Shown here: positions 20,484 through 28,174 of the stretch, piece by piece | How the letters are laid out: the number at the start of each line of letters is the position of its first letter | Numbering within the stretch: the stretch's first letter is position 1 | Notes under the pieces: model-generated | Databases searched by the model: none | The model's input: only the letters and a program-made list of their open reading frames with translations | What the model was told of the DNA's origin: nothing | Source of the DNA: a virus | Reading direction: 5' to 3' (one strand) | Length of the DNA: 42,960 nucleotides | Virus record (IMG/VR): IMGVR_UViG_3300029449_000005 | Span: 1-42,960 of that record | Program-made: the position numbers and the translations under genes

Positions 20484-22083
20484 CGATCCGCAGCTGGAGT
20501 TTATGTACACCGGCGCACATACCTCTGTTATTGCCGGTGGTAGACGATTGGGGAAATCGCATGGTTTTGCTGCTCCGTTTGGTTTGAGAAACACCCAGGC
20601 AATGCCGCGATCCACGGGTGGCATTGTTGGAAACACATTTCAACAGTTGCTGGCCAGAACGCTTCCGGGAACACTTCAAGCCCTGGAACAAATGGGCTAC
20701 AAACGTGATTTGCATTTTTACATTGGCCACCGGCCTCCAAAGAACAGCAACTTTGCAAAACCAATTATAGATCCTCCAAGCTATGAACATGCAATTATCT
20801 GGTATAACGGAACTATATGGCGCCTGATCAGTCAAGACCGTGCAGGAACTTCCAATTCATTAACGCTGGACTGGTTAATGCTGGATGAAGCAAAGTTCCT
20901 GAAGTTTCAAAAGCTTAAAGAGGAAACATTCCCTGCCAATGGAGGCTTTAAAGGACACTTCGGAAATAATCCCTGGCATCATGGAATGCTAATTATTTCC
21001 GACATGCCCACTACAAAGGATGGATCCTGGTTTCTCACATACAAAGAGAAACAAGATCCGGAGTTGATTGAAACTATCCACAGCCTGATCTATGAGCGAT
21101 GGGAAGTTAAGCAGCGCATGAAGCTGGATCCAAAACCATATCATGCAACCTATTTGCGCGAACTCGATATTGCCCTGGCTAAATTACGATCGATAGCCGT
21201 TTATTATCGTGAATGGTCAAGCATTGAAAACCTTTTATTACTTAGCGAACGATACATTAAACAGATGAAGCGAGATCTTCCGCCACTGGTATTTCAAACC
21301 TCCATACTCTGCAAGAAGTTGAAAAACCAACGAGACAACTTCTATTCTGCACTGCAGGAAGGAATTCACTACTATGATGCGTATGATAACAGCTATTTAG
21401 ATAGTCTGGACTACAACTACCAGGATAAGGATAACAATTGCTTACAAGATGGTGATGTGGACAGAGATCGCCCTATCTGCATAGCATTCGACTACAACGC
21501 AAACATTAACTGGCTGGTTGCCGGTCAGCGAAGTGGAATAAAAATGCTCACACTAAAAAGCTTTTATGTGAAGTATGAGCGCAAGATAAGGGAACTGGTA
21601 CAAGACTTCTGCACTTATTACAAACACCACAACAATAGAACTGTTATCTATTACTACGACAATACAGCCCTCGGTACCAACTACGCTGTTGGCGATGATG
21701 ACTTTGCTGCAGTGATCTGTGCAGAGTTTGAACGCCTGGGCTGGTCCGTTGATCGGGTTCACCTCGGAAACCCTGTTCCCCATCGCGACAAACACCGCAT
21801 GATACACCAGGCTCTTAAAGGCCAGAAGTATCTTATGCCGATGTTTAATAAATCCAATAACGAAGCACTTCTTTTGGCTCTTGAAAATACCGGAGTCCGC
21901 ATATCTACAAGAGGTTTGCAAAAGGATAAATCCGGGGAGAAACTTGGAGAGTCCGAAGAAGATCTTCTCGAACATCGTACAGATGGAACTGATGCCTGGG
22001 ACACGCTGTTCATTGGCATGAATAAGTTCCCAATCAACGACGAACACGACGACAGTATCATTAGTATCTTTCAGAACGGGTAA
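20458..22083 (+). CDS. terL: Terminase large subunit
   Basis: 541 residues. ATPase: Walker A GGRRLGKS (27-34) and Walker B LDWLMLDEA with Asp143/Glu144. Nuclease (RNase H fold): first Asp in CIAFDYNANINWLV (about 345), second in YYYDNTALG (about 401), third in DGTDAWDTL (about 512-515). Domain order and length are typical for tailed-phage packaging motors that pump DNA into proheads through the portal. Unusually, it follows the capsid genes, and the portal gene lies about 3.9 kb further on beyond an accessory island. A strong hairpin follows at 22224. Confidence 0.92.
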   Translation: MTRKKIYYNDPQLEFMYTGAHTSVIAGGRRLGKSHGFAAPFGLRNTQAMPRSTGGIVGNTFQQLLARTLPGTLQALEQMGYKRDLHFYIGHRPPKNSNFAKPIIDPPSYEHAIIWYNGTIWRLISQDRAGTSNSLTLDWLMLDEAKFLKFQKLKEETFPANGGFKGHFGNNPWHHGMLIISDMPTTKDGSWFLTYKEKQDPELIETIHSLIYERWEVKQRMKLDPKPYHATYLRELDIALAKLRSIAVYYREWSSIENLLLLSERYIKQMKRDLPPLVFQTSILCKKLKNQRDNFYSALQEGIHYYDAYDNSYLDSLDYNYQDKDNNCLQDGDVDRDRPICIAFDYNANINWLVAGQRSGIKMLTLKSFYVKYERKIRELVQDFCTYYKHHNNRTVIYYYDNTALGTNYAVGDDDFAAVICAEFERLGWSVDRVHLGNPVPHRDKHRMIHQALKGQKYLMPMFNKSNNEALLLALENTGVRISTRGLQKDKSGEKLGESEEDLLEHRTDGTDAWDTLFIGMNKFPINDEHDDSIISIFQNG

Positions 22084-22223
22084 TTACCTATACCCACGCA
22101 CTATCCGACACACCGCCGCCGCTGTTTAGAATTATTCTAAAACAGCAGGCATATAACACGAAATTCGGGGCGAGGTAATTACTTTTTCGCTCAGGGCGGT
22201 GCGGGGTCAACTCCTTGACAGAG

Positions 22224-22255
22224 CAAACTTTTAAAAAGTTTGTTCAAATTTTTTT
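22224..22255 (+). terminator. Terminator of the packaging operon
   Basis: CAAACTTTT / AAAAGTTTG, a perfect 9-bp stem around a single base, followed after a few bases by a seven-T run. AT-rich stem, so strength is uncertain. Confidence 0.65.
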
Positions 22256-22383
22256 GTTGATGCTCAGTTGTATAGAATTTTAAAGCCCGGATTCTTGTTA
22301 ACTCTGTATCAATTACCATTTTTCACCAAAAATATTTTTTAGAATGATGGCTTTTCCCTTTGGTGGGTTTATGGTTGTGATTT

Positions 22384-22418
22384 ATTGTAAGTGTCTGCTA
22401 TGCAGGTTTTTACATTTG
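22384..22418 (+). promoter_or_regulatory. Promoter of the accessory island
   Basis: TACATTTG (22411-22418) is identical to the -7 box of the early promoter at 4862. The -33 half is weak (ATTG at 22384-22387, spacing 23). Predicted leader of about 70 nt before the ATG at 22495. Confidence 0.5.
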
Positions 22419-22494
22419 TTTAATGTATTGATTTTTAGTATATTAGCATAACGAAATGAGGGAAACCTCACATGTTTAATTTAACATTTTTACT

Positions 22495-22971
22495 ATGACA
22501 ACTAAGAAAGCACAAAGTGTTAATGGACAAAATGTGTCCAAAATGGAGGTGAAGAAACCAAACACCACCGAAGCAGCCAAAACAACTACAAAGGCAGCGG
22601 AGAAAAAACCCACAGTAGAAGAACTTGAAAAGCAGGTGCAGCAGCTTAAAGCAAAACTGCAAGCAGTACCGCAAGACCTGACCGCCCGAATTGATTATTT
22701 CAACAGTAAAAAAGAGCTTATTCGAAAACTTGGCAAACTGGAAGCAAGCCACGAGAACCTGCAAACTCATTTAGATGACATTGCGGAGGCTTCAGCGGCG
22801 AACGACTTCGAAACAGATGATTTTATTTTGAGCATCGAGGCAGGGAACAAATACAATAAAAAGCAAGTGTTTGCGCTGCAAAACCCTGTTTTAATTGGCG
22901 ATGTATTAACGTTTTTAATGGGGAAAATGGAGGCAAAAATTGAGGGGCTAAAAAAGGAGATTGAAGCGTAA
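22495..22971 (+). CDS. Mobile-element protein paired with ArdC-like gene
   Basis: 158 residues. Lys/Thr/Ala-rich disordered N-terminus (about 1-40), a coiled coil (EELEKQVQQLKAKLQAVPQD) and a helical domain (LIRKLGKLEASHENLQTHLD), then a charged C-terminal helix. I have an impression that similar pairs with the next gene occur on Bacteroidetes plasmids and conjugative elements, which would make it a transferred module. Function unknown; a partner of the ssDNA-binding-like protein downstream is likely. A perfect 12-bp-stem hairpin separates the two genes. Confidence 0.6.
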   Translation: MTTKKAQSVNGQNVSKMEVKKPNTTEAAKTTTKAAEKKPTVEELEKQVQQLKAKLQAVPQDLTARIDYFNSKKELIRKLGKLEASHENLQTHLDDIAEASAANDFETDDFILSIEAGNKYNKKQVFALQNPVLIGDVLTFLMGKMEAKIEGLKKEIEA

Positions 22972-22974
22972 ATG

Positions 22975-23002
22975 ATAAGAGGGGAACTCTTTCCCCTCTT
23001 AT
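22975..23002 (+). terminator. Perfect hairpin between island genes
   Basis: ATAAGAGGGGAA and its exact complement TTCCCCTCTTAT around a CTCT loop, starting 3 nt after the stop codon. No good T-tract follows, so it may be a weak terminator or an mRNA-stabilising/processing element. Confidence 0.6.
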
Positions 23003-23040
23003 TTATAATCAAAAGTTTAACACTTTTAACTATAACAACT

Positions 23041-23469
23041 ATGAGCAAAGATAAGAAAACAGCACGGAGAGAGCAATTTTTACAAAAAAGAAAACAGCTT
23101 ATTGCCTTGAGCCAACAAATGAGGGCATTAATTGAGGCAGGCGAGTATGAAACCGTAAACGAGGGATTAATAGAAACCTACAAAGAGGAACACCCCGGAG
23201 CTGACGAATTCAACACCTTTAACCAATGGAAGGAAAAAGGCTACACCATTGTAAAAGGAAGTACTGCTTTTGTAGTATGGGGACAGCCACGCAAAGCGCA
23301 ACAAGTACCAGAGGGAGCAGACGAACCCGAAGAATACAAATACTGGCCATTGTGTTACCTTTTTAGCAACGAGCAGGTATTTAAGAAAGGCGAAACACCC
23401 GAAGCACAGCAAGAACCAAAGCAACGCCAGGCGCAGCCAGTTGCAGACTTTGACGAGCTTTTGAACTAA
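23041..23469 (+). CDS. ArdC N-domain-like ssDNA-binding protein
   Basis: 142 residues from the ATG at 23041; an in-frame upstream extension runs through the hairpin and was rejected. The segment FNTFNQWKEKGYTIVKGSTA (58-77) followed by FVVWGQP and later YWPLCYLFSNEQVF (101-114) matches the N-terminal domain of ArdC antirestriction proteins, where this part binds single-stranded DNA (TWkqwkelGyxVkKGekg, then VFNxeQ). The ArdC metallopeptidase half is absent. The basic N-terminus (KKTARREQFLQKRKQL) may help DNA binding. A protective role for entering phage DNA is inference. Confidence 0.72.
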   Translation: MSKDKKTARREQFLQKRKQLIALSQQMRALIEAGEYETVNEGLIETYKEEHPGADEFNTFNQWKEKGYTIVKGSTAFVVWGQPRKAQQVPEGADEPEEYKYWPLCYLFSNEQVFKKGETPEAQQEPKQRQAQPVADFDELLN

Positions 23470-23669
23470 AATATTAAGTACATGTACAATAGGCGACTAT
23501 TTTTTAACGTAGTTTTTTGAGGTGACCGCCTTTATAATGACCTGAAAAAACAAAGGGTTTAGAGATTGCACCGCAGCAACCGCAGCAGGATAGCTATATG
23601 CTATTTTGCGCGCGCCGATAAGGTGTTCCGTGCCAGGATCCCTTGCAGGTATCTTTTTTCTCCCGAAAA

Positions 23670-23694
23670 GTTATCCGACCAATTGGCGGATAAC
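23670..23694. promoter_or_regulatory. 25-bp palindrome, operator-like
   Basis: GTTATCCG (23670-23677) and CGGATAAC (23687-23694) around a CCAATTGG core palindrome; only the bases at the joints break the symmetry. About 140 bp upstream of the next promoter. Could bind a dimeric or tetrameric regulator. Confidence 0.4.
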
Positions 23695-23812
23695 CGGCAC
23701 TCTACCGCATTTAGTTTATAATTTTTGCCAATTCTTTTACCACCCGAAAAGCCTGCCACTAAAGCCTTTTACAAAAAATGTTATTTAACATGTAAATTTA
23801 TTGCTCCGAAAG

Positions 23813-23843
23813 TTGGAGCGCATTGTTTTAAACACTATCTTTG
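23813..23843 (+). promoter_or_regulatory. Promoter for the acidic-protein gene
   Basis: TTG (23813-23815), 20 nt, TATCTTTG (23836-23843); same -7 box as the promoter at 14404. The -33 half lies in a small hairpin GCTCC / GGAGC. Predicted leader about 65 nt. Confidence 0.65.
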
Positions 23844-23914
23844 AAGTGTTCATTTAAATCATTAACAATCTAAAGCGGAACCGCAACCGAGTTAAAAAAT
23901 AGCGACGAAACATC

Positions 23915-24280
23915 ATGACAAATTTTAATGAAACTTTCGCAATTATCGTAAAAGGAGATTCTTACTACTCAAACAGAATTAAAAGACAATCTTACAGAAT
24001 TTTAAAAGACGAAATGCACAACGTAGTTGGCTTGTTCGGAAACTGGGACGGAGACAATGTTGGAACAGAGGACGAAATTGATAACAAAATGGAAGCACTG
24101 TATGAGGAATTAGGTGGCAGTGAATTTTGTTGCAGTGAGTACGAAAAAGGAGATGTGCAGATCGAAGATGATCTTGTTTATTATGAAAAAGTAAGTGTAC
24201 AGGATTTGATCGACGATTATTGTGATGGAGATGATGACGACTACAAAGATACTCTTTTAGAAATGCTTAATTTAAAATAA
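23915..24280 (+). CDS. Highly acidic protein, DNA-mimic candidate
   Basis: 121 residues with about 31 Asp/Glu against 11 Lys/Arg, concentrated in the second half (YCDGDDDDYKDT near the end). N-terminal third is more neutral (MTNFNETFAIIVKGDSYYSN). No family recognised. Net charge near -20 at this size is in the range of DNA-mimic antirestriction and anti-nuclease proteins, and it sits in the same island as an ArdC-like protein. It has its own consensus promoter and its own terminator, that is, an autonomous unit. The mimic role is inference from charge and neighbourhood. Confidence 0.65.
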   Translation: MTNFNETFAIIVKGDSYYSNRIKRQSYRILKDEMHNVVGLFGNWDGDNVGTEDEIDNKMEALYEELGGSEFCCSEYEKGDVQIEDDLVYYEKVSVQDLIDDYCDGDDDDYKDTLLEMLNLK

Positions 24281-24288
24281 CAACAACC

Positions 24289-24317
24289 AAGGCAGGCCAA
24301 GCACCTGCCTTTTTTTA
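24289..24317 (+). terminator. Intrinsic terminator
   Basis: AAGGCAGG / CCTGCCTT (24289-24296 / 24304-24311) with a 7-nt loop and a long T-run. Closes the acidic-protein unit. Confidence 0.9.
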
Positions 24318-24328
24318 ACTCAAAATTT

Positions 24329-24652
24329 ATGGACAGATTTCTAATAGCCGAAAACCCGATGAAAACCGACGGGCAGCAATACATTATTCATACCATTAAG
24401 CCAAAGTGCATAATTGAGGCCGCCGAGCCAAATAACGATCCGGTATCGTCGGGCTATCCACACAAGGTGTTCGAGTTTATTAACTCCGATGGGGTGCCTG
24501 AAACATGGGCCTTAATAATCCGCGATGTTTATGACGGTAGCTCAAACGAAGAACTGGGCAAATTGCTCGACCGCGCCTGGCGATGGTTCCGCAGCTACAT
24601 GGAGTGGGAAGATGCTAATATTGACGAAAAAGACGATGCACAATGGAACTAA
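24329..24652 (+). CDS. Hypothetical protein, 107 aa
   Basis: Not recognised. Alpha/beta composition with a Trp-rich helix near the end (LDRAWRWFRSYMEWEDAN). Starts 12 nt after a terminator and overlaps the next gene by 10 bases, so the two form a small operon. How it is transcribed is unclear: no promoter consensus is visible between the terminator and its start. Confidence 0.6.
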   Translation: MDRFLIAENPMKTDGQQYIIHTIKPKCIIEAAEPNNDPVSSGYPHKVFEFINSDGVPETWALIIRDVYDGSSNEELGKLLDRAWRWFRSYMEWEDANIDEKDDAQWN

Positions 24653-24837
24653 CAAAACAAACACTGCATAGCTTTTTACAGCAACGTCCGGCCATTTCTC
24701 CGCGAGGCCTGGCACTACATGCCGGGCTAAACGAAAACTACATAAACCAGATGTACAACCGCAGCAACCGGGGGTTTACGCCCGAAGGAAAAGAAAAGAT
24801 CTTAAAAATACTTCCGCTATATGGTTGGAAAGATTAA
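24643..24837 (+). CDS. Small helix-turn-helix protein, 64 aa
   Basis: The segment ISPRGLALHAGLNENYINQM reads as a helix-turn-helix of XRE-like type, followed by YNRSNRGFTPEGKEKILKIL. Complete in 64 residues, so DNA-binding only. Overlaps the 107-residue gene. It could be an adaptor or regulator of the island; the 25-bp palindrome at 23670 is a possible target. Followed by a terminator. Confidence 0.6.
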   Translation: MELTKQTLHSFLQQRPAISPRGLALHAGLNENYINQMYNRSNRGFTPEGKEKILKILPLYGWKD

Positions 24838-24841
24838 ACAT

Positions 24842-24868
24842 AAGCCTTGCAATTTGCAGGGCTTTTTT
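24842..24868 (+). terminator. Intrinsic terminator
   Basis: AAGCC-TTGCAA pairs with TTGCAGGGCTT, with one T-G pair, followed by six Ts. It starts a few bases after the HTH stop codon. Confidence 0.85.
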
Positions 24869-24917
24869 GTTACTTCATACTCTCAACTAAAATTCAAAAC
24901 CTTTAAAATTCAACATT

Positions 24918-25328
24918 ATGAGAAATCTTTTGTTAGTCCTGTTCCTGCTTTCTGCTATTGGCTCAGGAGCACAATCGCTCGACACCCACGCAGAGTATAT
25001 TAAAACCAAGTTTCCAACTGACTACACCAACACCATTCGTAAACATGCTGTTGAAGAATGGGGGACAGATCACCGGATGATCGTTTACACCATTAATCAA
25101 CAAGCAGATGCTTTGTTTGATATCGTGAATACTTTTAGGACCGAAAACACGCAGATTCTTTACGACGCTGCAATTGAGTGGAGTCACGATGGTTACAAAT
25201 CGTCAAACATCACTAAATTTAACGATCTGAAAACAGTAAATGTAGAAAGTATGATTAAACTACATTGCGACTGGAGAATGGTAAAATACACTTATGAAAA
25301 GCAGGTTACGTCCAAAGCTGCGTATTGA
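24918..25328 (+). CDS. Exported protein of unknown function, 136 aa
   Basis: Signal peptide at residues 1-18 (MRNLLLVLFLLSAIGSGA, then Gln at +1, Q-rule). The mature part is helical and polar, with several Trp and Tyr residues (HAVEEWGTDHRMIVYTINQQ, later CDWRMVKYTYEKQ). Single-gene unit between two terminators; an own promoter is expected but no clear TAnnTTTG is present upstream. It may act in the periplasm or at the surface of a lysogen, for example superinfection exclusion. Family not recognised. Confidence 0.65.
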   Translation: MRNLLLVLFLLSAIGSGAQSLDTHAEYIKTKFPTDYTNTIRKHAVEEWGTDHRMIVYTINQQADALFDIVNTFRTENTQILYDAAIEWSHDGYKSSNITKFNDLKTVNVESMIKLHCDWRMVKYTYEKQVTSKAAY

Positions 25329-25354
25329 TTTGCTTAAAATATCAACGATATATT

Positions 25355-25385
25355 AAAAGCTCTGCCGTTACGGTAGAGCTTTTTT
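25355..25385 (+). terminator. Intrinsic terminator
   Basis: AAAAGCTCTGCCG / CGGTAGAGCTTTT with a 3-nt loop (one G-U pair) and a six-T tail. Very strong. Ends the accessory island. Confidence 0.92.
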
Positions 25386-25400
25386 CTTACCTTTACACCC

Positions 25401-25507
25401 GACACAACCATTATATCAATTTGCCACAATAGGGCAGATTGGGCTAAAGAAAAGGCCCTTTCTGTCTTATATACTTATATCTCTATTGTGGCGGTATTGG
25501 TTGTGTC
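25401..25507. other. 107-nt nested inverted-repeat element
   Basis: Outer arms GACACAACCA / TGGTTGTGTC (25401-25410 / 25498-25507) and inner arms CCACAATAG / CTATTGTGG (25424-25432 / 25483-25491), with a smaller GGGC...GCCC hairpin inside. Unequal spacing between outer and inner arms (13 and 6 nt). It lies between the island terminator and the portal operon. No reading frame. Possibly a structured RNA, a recombination site or a regulatory structure. Confidence 0.5.
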
Positions 25508-25530
25508 AAATAAGATGGGAGGGGCTCTTT

Positions 25531-25662
25531 ATGAAAATACAACAATTAAAAAGCCGGCTTAACAACCTGCTCGAAAAACTAAAAACCGATTTGTCACCAG
25601 CTGAAAGAATCTCCACTGTAACCGAAATACAGGAGATTCTTGATGCTTTAATTCCCGGATAA
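25531..25662 (+). CDS. 43-residue helical protein
   Basis: Short frame with a strong G-rich leader (GGGAGGGG) and an amphipathic, leucine-rich sequence (MKIQQLKSRLNNLLEKLKTD, then SPAERISTVTEIQEILDALI) suggesting a coiled coil. Stop at 25660. Late element 5 starts 3 nt after it, so it may be the tail of an upstream unit. No family recognised. Confidence 0.6.
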   Translation: MKIQQLKSRLNNLLEKLKTDLSPAERISTVTEIQEILDALIPG

Positions 25663-25665
25663 CTT

Positions 25666-25700
25666 TGTCCTTTCTCCTCCACGCTGTCCACTCTATATTG
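25666..25700 (+). promoter_or_regulatory. Late-promoter-like element 5 (portal operon)
   Basis: TGTCCTTT (25666-25673), 20 nt, TATATTG (25694-25700). Next gene start at 25754. Between lie two direct copies of AGCTCGCGGCT (about 25713-25738) and an AAAAGCTTTTTT stretch. Confidence 0.65.
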
Positions 25701-25753
25701 CTGGCATATTAACAAGCTCGCGGCTCGTAGCTCGCGGCTAAAAGCTTTTTTAT

Positions 25754-25978
25754 ATGCTACACATAGCACAAGCCCGAAAGATTATTGAAAGCGGAGAACC
25801 GTTTGATGTTTCATTCTGGAAACTGAACGGCGACATTGTACATGCCCAAAACGTGGTGTGTACCAGCTCGTATTTCCATGGCAATACCTTCAATTTTAAA
25901 TGGCTCGATTCGGAAGAGTTCCGGAAAGTGAGAGCGAACCTAATTTTCAATGTTAACGGAGAGGAGATCTACTTATGA
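25754..25978 (+). CDS. Small protein upstream of portal, 74 aa
   Basis: Begins MLHIAQARKIIESGEPFDVS and ends NLIFNVNGEEIYL; mixed alpha/beta with a Trp-rich centre. I recall similar short proteins immediately before portal genes in Bacteroidetes phages, without known function. Its stop overlaps the portal start (ATGA), so translation is coupled. First gene on the transcript expected from late element 5. Confidence 0.65.
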   Translation: MLHIAQARKIIESGEPFDVSFWKLNGDIVHAQNVVCTSSYFHGNTFNFKWLDSEEFRKVRANLIFNVNGEEIYL

Positions 25979-27342
25979 GCAATACTGAAGATTTTGCCAG
26001 TTACGGCATTCACACCATCGAGAGCGTTAACGATAAATACGCTGCAGTATTTGCCGAAGATACCCGGAAGATTTTCGACTACGAAGATGTAAAACCGGCA
26101 GACGTAAAGAAAAGTTACCGGGGCATGGTCCCATGGGGAGAAGATAACGATCAACCTTACCAAATGTTGGAAAAGATTCGTGCCGACGAGGTAATGAGCT
26201 CCAATATGTGGTTTAACGTTTGCACAGCCTACGGCAAAGGCTTCGTTGTTACCGAAAATGGCGAGAAAATAACCGACAAGGATAAAAAGAAATTCTTCCG
26301 CCGTAACAACATGGTTAAATATTGGGCTGAACAGTTTACTGATGTAAAGCATTTCTTTTTCACTGTCCTGGTACTCATTCTTGATGGAGAAGGTAATAAG
26401 ATTGTTCAGATCCGCCACAAGGAAGCCATTAATTGCCGTTTTGAAACATGCAACCCCAAAACAGGCAGGATTGAGCACATATTTTTTGCCAACTGGAAAG
26501 ACAATCCGAACGATGATGATATTGAAGCCATACCAATGCTCGATGAAGATGATCCGATAGGAGATCTGCTGGTACGCCTTGGCCGGGAACCAAACCCGAA
26601 AACCGGTAATAAGGATGAAAAAACAAAGGATCGGAAGTTTGCCATGGTTAACCGCATACCAACACCCGGGCTAAAGTATTATCCGTTTCCGTATTACGCC
26701 GCTACTTTTAATAGCGGATGGGCAACACTAAAAGCCATGATACCAATGGCCAAGATTGCTAAAATGACCAACGGAATGGTAATTAAGTACCTGGTGGAAT
26801 TACACAAAGATTATTTCGACAAACTTTACAGGGTAGAGAACATTACCGATCCGGTTAAGAAAAAAGCCCGTAAGAAAACCGAAATCGAAAACATTAAGAA
26901 CTTCCTTTCCGGACTGGAGAACCAAAATAAAAGTTGGTTCAGTACTTACTACATTGATCCCAACGGAAAAGAACAAAAAATGGTACGTATTGAGCGTATT
27001 GGCGGCGAAAAAGAAGGGGGCGATTATATTGAAGACAGCGAAGAGGCTGCCAATATTGTTTGTTATGCCCAGGGCGTGCATCCCAGCCTTATTGGTGCAA
27101 CGCCCGGAAAAACAAAAGGATCATTCTCCGGATCAGACAAACGCGAGCTTTTCACCATGAAACAAGCCATGGAACGGCTGCCGCGCGACATAATGATGGT
27201 TCCATTTTATGTGCTTAACGAGGTGAACGGCTGGGATTTGGACTACGACATTCCGGATCTGATGTTAACCACACTCGATCAGAAAACCGACGCAAAAGAC
27301 GCAACTTCAAAACCTACAGGCGATGATACTAACAACAATTGA
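25975..27342 (+). CDS. Portal protein
   Basis: 455 residues. Features of Bacteroidetes phage portals: an N-terminal region with VPWGEDNDQPYQMLEKI, a long central helix region (KKARKKTEIENIKNFLSGLE) and the conserved segment GVHPSLIGATPGKTKGSFSG followed by SDKRELFTMKQAMERLP, then an Asp/Thr-rich tail. Portal rings form the channel for DNA packaging and the head-tail junction. Its position, with connector-like genes after it, fits. It overlaps the next gene by 20 bases. The distance from the terminase gene (about 3.9 kb) is unusual. Confidence 0.82.
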   Translation: MSNTEDFASYGIHTIESVNDKYAAVFAEDTRKIFDYEDVKPADVKKSYRGMVPWGEDNDQPYQMLEKIRADEVMSSNMWFNVCTAYGKGFVVTENGEKITDKDKKKFFRRNNMVKYWAEQFTDVKHFFFTVLVLILDGEGNKIVQIRHKEAINCRFETCNPKTGRIEHIFFANWKDNPNDDDIEAIPMLDEDDPIGDLLVRLGREPNPKTGNKDEKTKDRKFAMVNRIPTPGLKYYPFPYYAATFNSGWATLKAMIPMAKIAKMTNGMVIKYLVELHKDYFDKLYRVENITDPVKKKARKKTEIENIKNFLSGLENQNKSWFSTYYIDPNGKEQKMVRIERIGGEKEGGDYIEDSEEAANIVCYAQGVHPSLIGATPGKTKGSFSGSDKRELFTMKQAMERLPRDIMMVPFYVLNEVNGWDLDYDIPDLMLTTLDQKTDAKDATSKPTGDDTNNN

Positions 27343-28174
27343 ACAGTTTAGAGCTGTGGTGCCAACCGTAGCAAAAGAAACCGAATTTTCGGAACTAAAG
27401 CCCTATTCAAATTCGGCTGAACTGTGGCTTAAAAACAACATACTGGGTGCAACGCTGTATGCCTATGTTGATGGCTTGGGCGACACACCTGCCGGTACCG
27501 ATATCGACCTGCAGCAGTTGTGTTTTAATATTATCGGCAACCATGCTTTTTGGGATGCTGCTCCATTCCTCGATGTGGTGCTTACCAATGCCGGCTTCGG
27601 AGTTGTAAACAGTAACAACAAAGCTCCGGCCAGTAAAGAGCGGATTGAACGTTTGCGCGAACAATGTTTGGTTCGGCGCGATAACGAAGTGGAAAACCTG
27701 ATCCTGTTCCTGGAACAAAACGCCACTTACCACGACGATTGGAAAGGATCGCCTGTTTATTCGGTATTAACCGACTGCCTGGTTCGCACAGCCGATGAAA
27801 TGAAAAACTATAGCAGCTGGACCGGCACCCGAAAAGATTTTCTATTGCTGAAACCGCGACTCATTCATATTACCAAATCGAAGTTGGAGCCGGTATTTAG
27901 TAAAGACCTAATTGAAGAGCTTATTGAATCGCAACGCGATGGAGATCTTACAGCTGATGAAATGACCTTGGTTGACATGCTTAAACATGCCATTGGTTGT
28001 ACTATCGACGAAAACAAAAACATTGCAGCTGCGTTGGCTGCCGATGCACTTCGGTTTATCGACGAAAACATTGCCAGTTTTCCAATTTACACCGCCAGTA
28101 AAGAATACCTGGCCCGAACTTCCGAAGATTATATTAACGAAGAGGACTCACCCATATTTTCAAGCTTAATGTAA
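27323..28174 (+). CDS. Head-tail connector-like protein (DUF6712-like)
   Basis: 283 residues following the portal gene with a 20-bp overlap. Begins MILTTIEQFRAVVPTVAKET. Helical repeats around SAELWLKNNILGATLYAYVD and a long C-terminal helical part. In Bacteroidetes phages a protein of this size and start pattern follows the portal; I recall it as DUF6712. By position it should be an adaptor between portal and tail. Its stop TAA overlaps the next ATG. Confidence 0.6.
   Translation: MILTTIEQFRAVVPTVAKETEFSELKPYSNSAELWLKNNILGATLYAYVDGLGDTPAGTDIDLQQLCFNIIGNHAFWDAAPFLDVVLTNAGFGVVNSNNKAPASKERIERLREQCLVRRDNEVENLILFLEQNATYHDDWKGSPVYSVLTDCLVRTADEMKNYSSWTGTRKDFLLLKPRLIHITKSKLEPVFSKDLIEELIESQRDGDLTADEMTLVDMLKHAIGCTIDENKNIAAALAADALRFIDENIASFPIYTASKEYLARTSEDYINEEDSPIFSSLM

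Larger units (their letters stand above)
22084..22494. other. Gene-free spacer with hairpins
   Basis: No convincing gene. It contains a bulged hairpin of GCTGTTTAGAAT with ATTCTAAAACAGC (about 22120-22146), a terminator (22224-22255), AT-rich sequence and the promoter of the accessory island (22384-22418). Confidence 0.7.
23470..23914. other. Gene-free spacer with palindrome and promoter
   Basis: No credible reading frame. It holds a short hairpin with T-run (AATAG / CTATT at 23488-23501), an alternating GCGCGCGC stretch near 23610, the 25-bp palindrome at 23670-23694, and the promoter at 23813-23843. Confidence 0.65.

Noticed and set aside
23606-23788. 60-codon frame in the island spacer
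   Set aside because: Pro/Phe-rich sequence without a plausible leader; it runs across the 25-bp palindrome.
25401-25507. Integron attC site
   Set aside because: Folded-arm design is similar, but the arm ends do not match the GTTRRRY / RYYYAAC core pair, so it is left unclassified.
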